From positions 1 through 40,438 of the forward strand of contig JAIEOP010000313.1 of assembly GCA_019750465.1 (NCBI GenBank): a stretch of DNA of 40,438 nucleotides. The letters run 5' to 3'. Below, one piece after another: positions 24,532 through 32,672 of this stretch. Source of the stretch: Acetobacteraceae bacterium. Its GTDB lineage: Bacteria; Pseudomonadota; Alphaproteobacteria; Acetobacterales; Acetobacteraceae. The notes under the pieces are model-generated. The model searched no databases. It worked only from the letters and a program-made list of their open reading frames with translations, and was not told the origin of the DNA. The first letter of the stretch is position 1. Each line of letters begins with the position of its first letter. Both the position numbers and the translations under genes were made by a program.

Positions 24532-24559
24532 TTGCGCCCGCGGCGATTGCGCCTAGGTA
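24532..24559 (+). promoter_or_regulatory. Candidate promoter for malate synthase G
   Basis: TTGCGC (24532-24537) and TAGGTA (24554-24559) are separated by 16 bp in the 100-nt gap upstream of glcB. The same TTGCGC-16 bp arrangement occurs before the dpp-type operon. Sequence-only prediction. Confidence 0.35.
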
Positions 24560-24618
24560 GCCGGGTCCTGCCGCCGGCCGCCGCCGGGGGCGACGCCTGC
24601 CTTGCGGAGGGAGCGGCC

Positions 24619-26784
24619 GTGTCGGAAATGGTGGAGGTCGCGGGCCTGACGGTGGCCCGCCCGTTGCGCGACTTCATGGAAGGCGAGGCGCTGCCCGGCA
24701 CCGGCATCGCGCCCGACCGCTTCTGGTCCGCCTATGCCGCCATCCTGCGCGATCTCGCGCCGCGCAACGCCGCGCTGCTGGCGAAGCGCGACGACCTGCA
24801 GGCGAGGATCGACGCCTGGCACCGCGCGCACCCCGCCCGCCCCATCGACCTCGGCGCCTATGCCGCCTTTCTCGAGGAGATCGGCTACAAGCTGCCCGAG
24901 GGGCCGGACTTCCAGGTCGGCACCACCGGCGTCGATGCCGAGATCGGCGAGATAGCGGGGCCGCAGCTCGTCGTACCCGTCTCCAACGCGCGCTACGCGC
25001 TGAACGCGGCGAATGCGCGCTGGGGCAGCCTGTACGACGCGCTCTACGGCACGGATGCGATCCCGGAGAGCGACGGCGCCGTGCGCGGGCGGGGCTACAA
25101 CCCGGAGCGCGGCGCCAAGGTGATCGCCTATGCGCGCGGCGTGCTGGACGGGGCGGCGCCGCTGACCGGCGGCGCGAGCCACGGGGATGCCAGGTCCTAC
25201 GCCATCACCGCCGGGGCATTGGCGGTGACGCTGCAGGACGGGCGCGTGGCGGCGCTGGCGCGGCCCGGCCAGTGTGTCGGCTACCAGGGTGACGCGGCGT
25301 CGCCCTCGGCGGTGCTGCTCGTGAGCAACGGGCTGCACCTCGAGATCCGCATCGATCGCACCCATCCGATCGGCCGGGACGATCCGGCGGGCGTCGCCGA
25401 CCTGGCGCTGGAGAGCGCGGTCACGACCATCATGGACGCCGAGGATTCGGTCGCCGCGGTGGACGCCGAGGACAAGCTGCACGTCTACCGCAACTGGCTC
25501 GGCCTGATGAAGGGCACGCTGGAGGCGAGCTTCGAGAAGGGCGGCGGCACCATGGTGCGGCGCCTCAACCCCGACCGCATCTACAACCGGCCGGCGGGCG
25601 GCGCCGTCACGCTGCATGGGCGCAGCCTGATGCTGGTGCGCAATGTCGGCCACCACATGATGACGGATGCGGTGACCCTGGATGGTGCGGAGACGCCGGA
25701 GACGATTCTCGACGCCCTGTGCACCGTGGCGATCGCGCTGCACGACCTGCGCGGCAAGCGGATGAACAGCCGCGCCGGCAGCGTCTACATCGTCAAGCCG
25801 AAGATGCACGGGCCGGAGGAAGTGGCCTGGGCGGATGCGCTGTTCGCCCGGGTGGAGGATGCCTTCGGCCTGCCGCGTGCCACGCTCAAGATGGGCATCA
25901 TGGACGAGGAGCGGCGGACCACGGTCAACCTGAAGGAATGCATCCGCGCCGCCAGGGACCGCGTGGCCTTCATCAACACCGGCTTCCTCGACCGCACCGG
26001 CGACGAGATCCACACGGCGATGGAGGCCGGCGCCGTCATCCGCAAGAACGACATGCGCAAGGCGGCCTGGATCGGCGCCTATGAGGACAACAACGTCGAT
26101 GTCGGCCTGGTGTGCGGGCTGCGCGGCCGGGCGCAGATCGGCAAGGGCATGTGGGCCGCGCCCGACATGATGGCTGCCATGATCGAGCAGAAGATCGGTC
26201 ATCCGAAGGCCGGGGCCAACACGGCCTGGGTGCCCTCGCCCACCGCGGCGACGCTGCATGCGCTGCACTACCACCAGGTGGACGTGGCGGCGCGGCAGGA
26301 GGAGCTGGCGCGGGGCGGCAGGCGCGCGAAGCTGTCCGACATCCTGACCGTGCCGCTGGCGATGGACACCAACTGGGCGCCGGCCGAGGTGCAGGCGGAG
26401 CTCGACAACAACGCGCAGGGCATCCTCGGCTACGTGGTGCGCTGGGTCGACCAGGGCGTCGGCTGCTCCAAGGTGCCGGACATCAACGACGTCGGCCTGA
26501 TGGAGGACCGCGCGACCTTGCGCATCTCCTCCCAGCACATCGCCAACTGGCTGCGCCACGGCGTCTGCACCGAGGCGCAGGTGATGGAGACGCTGCGCCG
26601 CATGGCGGCGGTGGTCGATCGCCAGAATGCCGGCGACCCCGCCTACCTGCCGATGGCGCCGGGCTTCGACGGGCCGGCCTTCAAGGCGGCCTGCGACCTG
26701 GTGCTGAAGGGCCGGGAGCAGCCCAACGGATACACCGAGTTCGTGCTGCATGCGCGGCGGCGGGAGGCGAAGGCGCGGGCGTAG
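24619..26784 (+). CDS. glcB: malate synthase G
   Basis: This 721-residue enzyme condenses glyoxylate with acetyl-CoA to malate, as in the glyoxylate and glycolate pathways. Length and sequence match GlcB throughout: [56 protein letters not shown], the metal-site region [14 protein letters not shown] (E430/E431), [17 protein letters not shown] and [13 protein letters not shown] with D630 as the catalytic base equivalent. The GTG at 24619 is chosen because GGAGGGAG lies just upstream and it matches the family N-terminus; the ATG at 24628 is the alternative. It is separated from the preceding PLP gene by 100 nt with its own candidate promoter. Confidence 0.97.
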   Translation: MSEMVEVAGLTVARPLRDFMEGEALPGTGIAPDRFWSAYAAILRDLAPRNAALLAKRDDLQARIDAWHRAHPARPIDLGAYAAFLEEIGYKLPEGPDFQVGTTGVDAEIGEIAGPQLVVPVSNARYALNAANARWGSLYDALYGTDAIPESDGAVRGRGYNPERGAKVIAYARGVLDGAAPLTGGASHGDARSYAITAGALAVTLQDGRVAALARPGQCVGYQGDAASPSAVLLVSNGLHLEIRIDRTHPIGRDDPAGVADLALESAVTTIMDAEDSVAAVDAEDKLHVYRNWLGLMKGTLEASFEKGGGTMVRRLNPDRIYNRPAGGAVTLHGRSLMLVRNVGHHMMTDAVTLDGAETPETILDALCTVAIALHDLRGKRMNSRAGSVYIVKPKMHGPEEVAWADALFARVEDAFGLPRATLKMGIMDEERRTTVNLKECIRAARDRVAFINTGFLDRTGDEIHTAMEAGAVIRKNDMRKAAWIGAYEDNNVDVGLVCGLRGRAQIGKGMWAAPDMMAAMIEQKIGHPKAGANTAWVPSPTAATLHALHYHQVDVAARQEELARGGRRAKLSDILTVPLAMDTNWAPAEVQAELDNNAQGILGYVVRWVDQGVGCSKVPDINDVGLMEDRATLRISSQHIANWLRHGVCTEAQVMETLRRMAAVVDRQNAGDPAYLPMAPGFDGPAFKAACDLVLKGREQPNGYTEFVLHARRREAKARA

Positions 26785-26805
26785 CCGGGCGATCCGGTTG
26801 TTCCG

Positions 26806-26903
26806 CTCCCCGCTGCGCGGGGGGAGGTCAGGCGGGGCGTGGCGGAGGTGGAGACCCGGTTGGCGTCGCCACCCCCACTCCCGCCCTCCCCGCGCGGGGA
26901 GGG
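26806..26903. terminator. GC-rich hairpin pair between convergent glcB and serine hydrolase genes
   Basis: At 26806-26826, CTCCCCGC pairs with GCGGGG-GGAG. At 26884-26903 there is a perfect 20-bp palindrome (CCCTCCCCGC and its complement). Between convergent genes these are plausible bidirectional terminators. Composition and motifs match the hairpin elements at 5390 and 35603, so they are probably members of one dispersed family. Confidence 0.55.
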
Positions 26904-26906
26904 AGG

Positions 26907-27752
26907 TTACAGCGCGTCCCAGCAGGCGCGTGCCAATTGCCCGACCGTGGCATGGGCGCTGGCGAAGCCCGGCAGGCCGTCCGGCATCGTCTCCGGCACG
27001 CGGTCGCAATAGGCCGCCAGGATGAACAGCGGCCGGCCGTCGCGGAAGACGATGCCGGCATCGCTGCGGCCGCGCGCGTCGCGCCCGGTCTTGTGCGCCA
27101 CCCGGGTGTTCGCCGGCAGCAGCCTCGGGATCAGGTTGCGCAGCCGCTGCCAGGACAGGATGTCGAGGCCAAGCCGGCACAGATCCTGCGGCACCCCCAT
27201 CAGCCCCGTCGCCTCGGCATCGCCCTCCGCCCCACGCAGGATGAGGTCCAGCAGCCGCGCCTGGTCATCGCTGGTGGTCGTGGCGGTCCGATCCATGGGG
27301 TGGTCCCAGGCCAGGCCGGCGGGCGGGATGTTCGCACGATGCGTGGTGCCGACCATCCCGATGCGCGCGCACCAGGCGTTCAGCGCGTCGCGGTCCAGGC
27401 GTTCCAGCACGAGCTGCGTGCCGACATTGTCGCTGGTGATGATCATGTTCACCATGGCGTCGCGCAGCGGCAGCTGCGTGCCGGGCGTCATGTGCTGGTA
27501 GGTGCCGCTGGCCACGTCCTTCTGCAGCCGCGCCTCGACGGTGCAGGTCTCGGCGAGGTCGAGCCTGCCCGCCGCGACCCGGCTCAGCGCGTGCATCAGG
27601 ATGGAGGTCTTGCGCGTGCTGGCGGAGGGCACGACCTGTGCGCCGTCGCGGCTGGCCTGCCCGCCATCGGCCGGGACGCGCAGCGTCCAGGTCGTGGTGA
27701 AGGGCTGCGCCGAGCAGATCGCGTTCAGCCGATCGATCAGGTCCGTGCGCAT
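26907..27752 (-). CDS. class A beta-lactamase-fold serine hydrolase
   Basis: This 281-residue protein shows all three penicillin-recognising serine motifs in order: S45-T-R-K48 (SxxK), S107-D-N109 (SDN, in IITSDNVGTQLVLERL) and K221-T-G223. However, no Glu occurs between residues 118 and 176, where the deacylating Glu166 of true class A beta-lactamases would lie (no ExxLN). There is also no signal peptide. It is therefore more likely a serine esterase or amidase relative than a resistance enzyme (inference). The 100-bp repeat copy 2 lies 36 nt upstream of its ATG. It converges with glcB across a hairpin-rich gap. Confidence 0.87.
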   Translation of the reverse strand: MRTDLIDRLNAICSAQPFTTTWTLRVPADGGQASRDGAQVVPSASTRKTSILMHALSRVAAGRLDLAETCTVEARLQKDVASGTYQHMTPGTQLPLRDAMVNMIITSDNVGTQLVLERLDRDALNAWCARIGMVGTTHRANIPPAGLAWDHPMDRTATTTSDDQARLLDLILRGAEGDAEATGLMGVPQDLCRLGLDILSWQRLRNLIPRLLPANTRVAHKTGRDARGRSDAGIVFRDGRPLFILAAYCDRVPETMPDGLPGFASAHATVGQLARACWDAL

Positions 27753-28141
27753 GATGGCCGTTCCTCCCGTGATGCCGGGGCCAGCCTAGAGCGGGATGCG
27801 TTGAGGCAGAATCGCCGCAAACGCTGAATCCCGCGACCCGGCAAAGGCCAGAGCGTGTTGCGTGAGCGCATGCGAACGCAATACGCTCCAGCCGGGCGCG
27901 GGCGTGGCGGCCATGCGCGGGCCGGCATCGGGTGGTGCCCGATGCGGCGTGCCGCCTGCATCGCTGTCGTGGTCGACCCGATCGGGCAGGTGCAGGCCGC
28001 GCGCCCTGCCGGGCTCAAGGCCGTGCGGCCGAAGCCCCGAGCGGCCAAGGTTGTCGGGCCCGCGCCCGCGCCGCTAGCCTCGGCCCCGGCAGACGCGGTC
28101 ACCAGGCGCTCCGGGCGCCGCCGCCTCGGGAAGGAGCGTGC
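27753..28141. other. 389-nt intergenic region between divergent genes, containing repeat copy 2
   Basis: The 100-bp element occupies 27789-27888. The remainder is GC-rich with no reading frame of coding character. A ribosome site GGAAGGAG sits at the right end, before the truncated receptor gene. I see no tRNA or riboswitch. Confidence 0.5.
27789..27888 (+). repeat. 100-bp dispersed MITE-like element, copy 2
   Basis: Identical over 100 positions to copy 3 (38594-38693), as I read it. The left half contains GCGGGAT...ATCCCGC enclosing GCGTT...AACGC. The right half is a long hairpin, AGAGCGTGTTGCGT facing ACGCAATACGCTC, around GCATGC. It lies in a divergent intergenic region just upstream of the serine hydrolase, so terminator function cannot be its only role. 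Confidence 0.92.
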
Positions 28142-28486
28142 ATGGCAAGCCAGGGACCGGGCCGTCGCATCGTTCTGGCCGCCGCCCTCGCCCTGCCGGG
28201 CATGGCACGCGCCGGCACGGCCTGGCGGCCGGACCGCCCCGTGCGCATGATCCTGCCCTCCGGCGCCGGCAGCGGCGCAGACGTCGTCGCCAGTGCGCTC
28301 GCCGCCCGCCTCGCCGAGCAGCTTGGCCAGGCCGTGGTGGTGGACAACCAGCCACAAGGCGTCGGCATCGCCGGGGACCGCCGCCGGACACCCTCCTCCC
28401 CGGCGGCTGGAGCCGGCACAGATCGTGGCGACCAGCGCGGGCGGTGCGAGCTCCGCGTGCTGGAAACGATGACGGATGCGCGGTAG
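28142..28486 (+). pseudogene. Truncated Bug/TctC-family receptor
   Basis: The first 75 or so codons give an export leader (RRIVLAAALALPGMARA) and the start of a Bug receptor (VRMILPSGAGSGADVVASAL, RLAEQLGQAVVVDNQPQG, VGIAGD). After that the frame turns into unrelated low-complexity sequence and stops at codon 115. The remaining roughly 250 residues of the family are missing, so this is a 3'-deleted remnant. Its ribosome site GGAAGGAG is intact, so it could still be translated. The loop normally reading VENRxGAGG is also changed. Confidence 0.8.
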
Positions 28487-28523
28487 CGTCCGTGGGCGAA
28501 CCGCATCATCGCCGCCGTCGCGG

Positions 28524-28547
28524 AGCCCGCCATGATGCATGGCGGCT
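28524..28547. promoter_or_regulatory. Palindrome upstream of the small winged-helix-like gene
   Basis: CCGCCATG-ATG-CATGGCGG is a perfect 8-bp inverted repeat, extended outward by AGC/GCT with one bulged base. It lies about 47 nt before the ATG at 28594. It could be an operator for a DNA-binding product or a leader hairpin; nothing in the sequence decides between these. Confidence 0.35.
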
Positions 28548-28593
28548 GGCCACGGGAGGCGGACTGCACTGCCGCGCGAGGAGGATGACGGGC

Positions 28594-28821
28594 ATGTACC
28601 AGTCGGTCACCGAGCCTCTGATCCTCGACCTGGTGGCCTGGGTGGCGAAGGAGCCGAGGCCGTACGGGGAGGTGATCGAGGCGTGGCGCACCTCCTGCCC
28701 CCGGCTCACGGTGTGGGAGGATGCGGTGGAGCGCGGGCTCATCTCCTGCGTGCGCAAGGATGGGACGCTGCTGATCGAGGCAACGGAGAGGGGGAGGGAG
28801 GCGATCAGCCGGAAGGCATGA
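28594..28821 (+). CDS. 75-residue winged-helix-like protein of unknown function
   Basis: AGGAGG at 28579-28584 is 9 nt from the ATG at 28594, which decides this start; the ATG at 28585 directly abuts the ribosome site. The protein runs helix (LILDLVAWVAKEPRPYGEVIEAWRT), helix (LTVWEDAVERGLI), then a beta hairpin (CVRKDGTLLIEATERG). This is the order of a compact winged helix, similar to small conserved hypothetical proteins of alphaproteobacteria. The arrangement suggests DNA binding, but no target is known. It stands alone between a receptor remnant and the convergent cytochrome c gene. Confidence 0.72.
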   Translation: MYQSVTEPLILDLVAWVAKEPRPYGEVIEAWRTSCPRLTVWEDAVERGLISCVRKDGTLLIEATERGREAISRKA

Positions 28822-28934
28822 CACTGCCGCTCCTTTGCAGGTCTGCCTCATCGGTCCCGGCCCCGGATGGCGAGGTGCAGGGTGCGGCACGGTGATCATG
28901 CGGCAATGCGGCGCTTGACCCGGAACACAGCCGC

Positions 28935-29525
28935 TCAGTCCCGCTGCGCGAGATAATGCGCCAAGGCCGCGATCTCCGCGTCGGACAGGCCGGCGACGGC
29001 GCCGTTCATCTGCGGGTCGGCACCGATCCTCCGGCCGTCCCGGTACTCGGCCATGGTCCGGGCCAGGAACTCCTCCCGCTGGCCTGCGATGCGCGGCATC
29101 TGCTCGCGGCCGGCCAGGCTCGGCAGGTGGCAGACGGCGCAATTGCGCGGGCCGATCAATGCCTCGCCGGCGGCAAGGAGCGCCGCGTCGCGCGGCCGGC
29201 GATCCTGCGGCGGCCCCGGCGGCAGGCTGGCGAACCAGGCGGCCAGGTCCTCGATGTCCTGGTCCGGCATGCCTTCGACGAAAGGCTGCATCGCCGGCAC
29301 CCGGCGGATGCCCTCGCGCATCAGGATCATCTGTAGCGTGGTGAAGCCGGGCTGCTGCCCGGCGAGCGACGGGATGTCCGGCATGGCGCTGCGTCCGTCC
29401 GCGCCGTGGCAGGCCGCGCAACGCTCGGCGGCGAGGGCGGCGCCGCGGGCCGGGTCCCCGCCCATGGCGGTGCCGGGGAGTGCGGCGGCCAGGACGGCCG
29501 CCGCGACCAGGGAACGCAGCCTCAC
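28935..29525 (-). CDS. periplasmic di-haem cytochrome c (c4-like)
   Basis: This 196-residue protein has a cleavable leader (MRLRSLVAAAVLAAALPGTAMG) and two c-type haem sites, CAACH (C36, C39, H40) and CAVCH (C129, C132, H133). Downstream Met residues (M79 or M86; M173) are candidate sixth ligands. The GTG start overlaps the TGA of the upstream dehydrogenase gene as GTGA, indicating translational coupling. It is the likely electron acceptor of that dehydrogenase, passing electrons to a terminal oxidase (inference from context). Confidence 0.92.
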   Translation of the reverse strand: MRLRSLVAAAVLAAALPGTAMGGDPARGAALAAERCAACHGADGRSAMPDIPSLAGQQPGFTTLQMILMREGIRRVPAMQPFVEGMPDQDIEDLAAWFASLPPGPPQDRRPRDAALLAAGEALIGPRNCAVCHLPSLAGREQMPRIAGQREEFLARTMAEYRDGRRIGADPQMNGAVAGLSDAEIAALAHYLAQRD

Positions 29526-30742
29526 CGGCGATAGGTGATGCGGTAGATCGCGCCCATCTGCTCACCCGAGACGAGGAGCGAGCCGTCTCGCATGACATGC
29601 ACATCGACAGGCCGGTCGAGGAATTTCTGGTTCGCGTCGTCGCGCAGCCCGGTCATGAATTCCTCGAGGCGCGTCACGTTGCCCTGCGCATCCAGATGCG
29701 CGACGAGCACGTCGTAGCCGCTGAGCCGCTCGCGGTTCCAGGAGCCGCGGCGGGCCAGGAAGATCTGGTTGCGGTATTGCTCCGGGAACATCGTGCCGGT
29801 GTAGAAGCGCATCCCGAGCGCCGCGGTGTGCGGGCCGAGCAGCGCCGCGGGCTGCGCGAATTCGCTGCAATTGCGGCCGGCATTGTACTGCGGGTCCCGC
29901 CAGTCGCCGACGCAGAAGGGGAAACCGTGATCCTCGCCGCTGCGGCGGACGCGGATCAGCGTGTCGTTCGGCGTGTCGTTGCCGGCCCAGTCGCGGCCGT
30001 GATTCGTCGCCCAGAGCTCGCGCGTCACCGGGTGGTGCGCCATGCCCACGCTGTTGCGCACGCCGCGCGCCTCGATGCGCCGCCCGCTGCCGTCCGGGTT
30101 GAAGGAGACGAGCAGCGCGAACTGGTCGCGGTCGAACTCGCAGATGTTGCACTTCACGCCGACATTCGTATAGATGCGGCCGTCCGGACCGAGCGTCGCG
30201 AATTTCCAGTGGTGGTTGCCGCCGTGCTCCTGCTCGGTCGGCAGGCCGAAGGCCGCGGTCAGCTCCACCGGCGCGGGCACGCTGTCGAGGTTCGCCTCGA
30301 TGTTGTCGTAGCGCAGCACCCGGTTCACCGCGAGCACGTAGAGGCTGTTGCCGATCATCACCAGGCCGTTCGGCTGGGTCAGGCCCTGCGCGACGGTGCG
30401 CACGCGCGTCGTGCCATCCGGGTTGCGGGTGACGGCATAGACACGGCCGATCACCCGGGTGCCGACGAAGATGGTGCCGTTCGGCCCCTCGGCCATGGTG
30501 CGCGCGCCGGGGATGCCGTGCGCGAAGACCTCGGCCTGGAAGCCCTGCGGCAGGCGGATCGCGGCGACCGGCACCTCGCTCAGCGGCGTCACCGTCAGCC
30601 GCGGCGCATGCGGAGCGAGGGTGGAGCCCTCCGGCCGCCCGACCGCCCAGCCCGGAACCGGCGCCTGCGCCGGCTGTTGCGCGAGGGCCGGGCCGGCGAT
30701 GAGCGCCGTGGCGACCCCGAGCAAAAAGCGCCTCATGGACAT
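29522..30742 (-). CDS. PQQ-dependent sugar dehydrogenase (sorbosone dehydrogenase-like)
   Basis: This 406-residue exported protein has the leader MSMRRFLLGVATALIAGPALAQ and a beta-propeller of the glucose/sorbosone dehydrogenase family. Characteristic blocks are LPQGFQAEVFAHGIPGAR, MAEGPNGTIFVGTR, LTQPNGLVMIGNSLYVLAVN, HHWKFATLGPDGRIY, VRNSVGMAHHP and DRPVDVHVMRDGSLLVS. The start at 30742 has GGGAGA about 6 nt upstream; an internal ATG at 30736 is possible. It would oxidise an aldose or aldehyde sugar in the periplasm using PQQ and pass electrons to the co-encoded cytochrome c. The substrate is not determined. Confidence 0.9.
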   Translation of the reverse strand: MSMRRFLLGVATALIAGPALAQQPAQAPVPGWAVGRPEGSTLAPHAPRLTVTPLSEVPVAAIRLPQGFQAEVFAHGIPGARTMAEGPNGTIFVGTRVIGRVYAVTRNPDGTTRVRTVAQGLTQPNGLVMIGNSLYVLAVNRVLRYDNIEANLDSVPAPVELTAAFGLPTEQEHGGNHHWKFATLGPDGRIYTNVGVKCNICEFDRDQFALLVSFNPDGSGRRIEARGVRNSVGMAHHPVTRELWATNHGRDWAGNDTPNDTLIRVRRSGEDHGFPFCVGDWRDPQYNAGRNCSEFAQPAALLGPHTAALGMRFYTGTMFPEQYRNQIFLARRGSWNRERLSGYDVLVAHLDAQGNVTRLEEFMTGLRDDANQKFLDRPVDVHVMRDGSLLVSGEQMGAIYRITYRR

Positions 30743-30907
30743 GCGTCTTCTCCCTGCCGACCCGTCGCGGGTCTTGCGCCGGGATGGAAGGACGAAAGCG
30801 CCGGCCTCGCAAGCACTATCGGACGCATGCGGCACACAGGGCGTGCCCCGGGGCTTGCCTGCCCCGGCAGGGACGCGGATGCTGCGACAGCTTCGTGGGA
30901 GCCCTGC

Positions 30908-31525
30908 ATGATCCGCCATGTCCTGCCGCTGCCCGCCGCCCTGCTGGCGCTGCCGGCCAGCGCGCTGGCGCACCACCCGATGGGCGGCGCGACACCGGCG
31001 ACGCTGCTGGAGGGACTGCTCTCCGGCATCGGCCATCCGGTCATCGGCCTCGATCACCTGGCCTTCGTGATCGCGGCGGGCGTGCTGGCGGCGGGCGGCG
31101 CGACGCGCGGCGCGCGGGTCGCGCTGCCGCTGGTCTTCCTCGCGGCGGGGGTTGCCGGCACGCTGCTGCACCTCGGCGGTACCGGGCTCGGGCCGGTGGA
31201 GATGGTTGTCGCCGCGTCGCTGCTCGCCGTGGGCGGGCTGCTGCTGCGGCGGCAGGCGACGCCGGTACCGCTGCTGGCGCTGCTGTTCGCCGCCGCCGGG
31301 TTGTTCCATGGCCACGCCTTCGCCGAAGCGGTGGCCGGATCCGGGACAGGGCCGGTGACCGCCTACCTCATCGGCCTTGCGGCAACCCAGGCGGCGATCG
31401 CCTTCGGCGCCATGACCCTTGCTCGGCGCGTCGCCGTCGTGCCAACGCTGACCCTGCGGCGCTGGGCCGGCGCCGCAGCCTGTGCGGTAGGCGTCGCCGC
31501 ATGGATCGTCGCCGCAGTCGGGTAG
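30908..31525 (+). CDS. HupE/UreJ-family metal transporter
   Basis: This 205-residue membrane protein has a cleavable or first hydrophobic segment ending ALAHHPMGG, the HPMGG motif of HupE/UreJ, followed by GHPVIGLDHLAFVIAAG and GLFHGHAFAEA. These His-rich segments bind Ni or Co in the family. About six hydrophobic segments are present. GGGAG precedes the ATG. No hydrogenase, urease or cobalamin genes are adjacent, and I could not find a cobalamin riboswitch signature upstream. Its metal is therefore undetermined. It ends 4 nt before the stop of the convergent ATPase gene. Confidence 0.88.
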   Translation: MIRHVLPLPAALLALPASALAHHPMGGATPATLLEGLLSGIGHPVIGLDHLAFVIAAGVLAAGGATRGARVALPLVFLAAGVAGTLLHLGGTGLGPVEMVVAASLLAVGGLLLRRQATPVPLLALLFAAAGLFHGHAFAEAVAGSGTGPVTAYLIGLAATQAAIAFGAMTLARRVAVVPTLTLRRWAGAAACAVGVAAWIVAAVG

Positions 31526-31529
31526 CGGT

Positions 31530-32672
31530 TCAGGACAGCGCCGCGGCCACCGCCAGCGGGGCCTCGATATGGTCCCGCCCCTCCTCCACGGCATGGCAGG
31601 CGACGACGCTCTCCGGCGTGCCGCGCGCGGGCAGCAGGGCGGGCACCTCCGCGCGGCAGCGCTCGTTCGCCAGCGGGCAGCGCGGGTGGAAGGGGCAGCC
31701 TGGCGGCGGGCTGATCGGGCTCGGCACCTCGCCGCCGACCGGGATGCGCTTGCGCCCGGTCATGTCGAGATCCGGGATCGCCTCCATCAGCGCGCGCGTA
31801 TAGGGGTGGCGCGGCGCGGTGAAGAGCGTCTCGGCCGGCGCGAGCTCCGCGATGCGGCCGAGATACATCACGCCGATGCGGTCGCTGATCTGGCGCACCA
31901 CGGCCAGGTTGTGGCTGATGAACAGGTAGGTCAGGCCAAGGTCGCGCTGCAGCGCCTTCATGAGATTCAGGATCTGCGCCTGCACGCTGACATCCAGCGC
32001 GCTGGTCGGCTCGTCGCAGACCAGGAATTCCGGGTTCGAGGACAGCGCGCGGGCGATGGAGATGCGCTGGCGCTGGCCGCCGCTGAACTCGTGCGGGAAT
32101 TTCTCGCCATCCAGCGGCGACAGCCCGACCTGCGTCAGCAGCTGCGCCACGCGGTCGCGCTGCGCGCCGCGGTCGGTGACCAGGCCGAAGGCGCGGATCG
32201 GCTCGGCGATGATGTCCTGGACGCGCCAGCGCGGGTTGAGCGAGGCGTAGGGGTCCTGGAAGATCATCTGCATGCGGCGGCGTTGCGCCGAATCGGCGCG
32301 GGCCTGGGCAAGATCCTGCCCATCGAAGATCACGCGGCCGCGGGTCGGCGGGTAGAGGCCGACGACGAGCCGGGCGACGGTGGACTTGCCGCAGCCGCTC
32401 TCGCCCACCAGCGACAGCGTCGTGCCCTTCGGGATGCTGAAGGAGACGCCGTCGACCGCGCGCAGGATGCGCCGTGCCTCGCCGGCAAACAGGCGTTGGA
32501 GAAGGGGGCGGGAAACGTCGAAGTGGCGCGCGAGCTCCTCGGCCTCCAGCATCGGCCCGGCATCGGCGGCATGGGCGAAGGCGGGCAGTGCGGTAGGGCC
32601 GGCATCCCGCGCCGCCTCGGTGGCGGCGGCGAAGGCAGCGGCGGTCGGGCCTGCGACGATCTGCTCAGCCAT
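31530..32672 (-). CDS. peptide ABC transporter ATPase (DppF/OppF type)
   Basis: This 380-residue ATPase has Walker A GESGCGKST, a Q-loop IFQDPYASLNPR, signature FSGGQRQR, Walker B FLVCDEPTSALD, an H-loop ISHN and the C-terminal oligopeptide/dipeptide transporter domain with the Cys cluster PPGCPFHPRCPLANERC. An Ala-rich extension of about 40 residues precedes the usual start. Its ATG overlaps the stop of the DppD-type gene by 8 nt. It energises the importer together with DppD. Confidence 0.92.
   Translation of the reverse strand: MAEQIVAGPTAAAFAAATEAARDAGPTALPAFAHAADAGPMLEAEELARHFDVSRPLLQRLFAGEARRILRAVDGVSFSIPKGTTLSLVGESGCGKSTVARLVVGLYPPTRGRVIFDGQDLAQARADSAQRRRMQMIFQDPYASLNPRWRVQDIIAEPIRAFGLVTDRGAQRDRVAQLLTQVGLSPLDGEKFPHEFSGGQRQRISIARALSSNPEFLVCDEPTSALDVSVQAQILNLMKALQRDLGLTYLFISHNLAVVRQISDRIGVMYLGRIAELAPAETLFTAPRHPYTRALMEAIPDLDMTGRKRIPVGGEVPSPISPPPGCPFHPRCPLANERCRAEVPALLPARGTPESVVACHAVEEGRDHIEAPLAVAAALS

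Noticed and set aside
26907-27752. Antibiotic-resistance beta-lactamase
   Set aside because: Lacks the Glu166 equivalent and a signal peptide; only the general serine-hydrolase motifs are present.
30743-30907. Cobalamin riboswitch before the HupE gene
   Set aside because: No conserved GCCACTG-type core or paired stems could be recognised in the gap.
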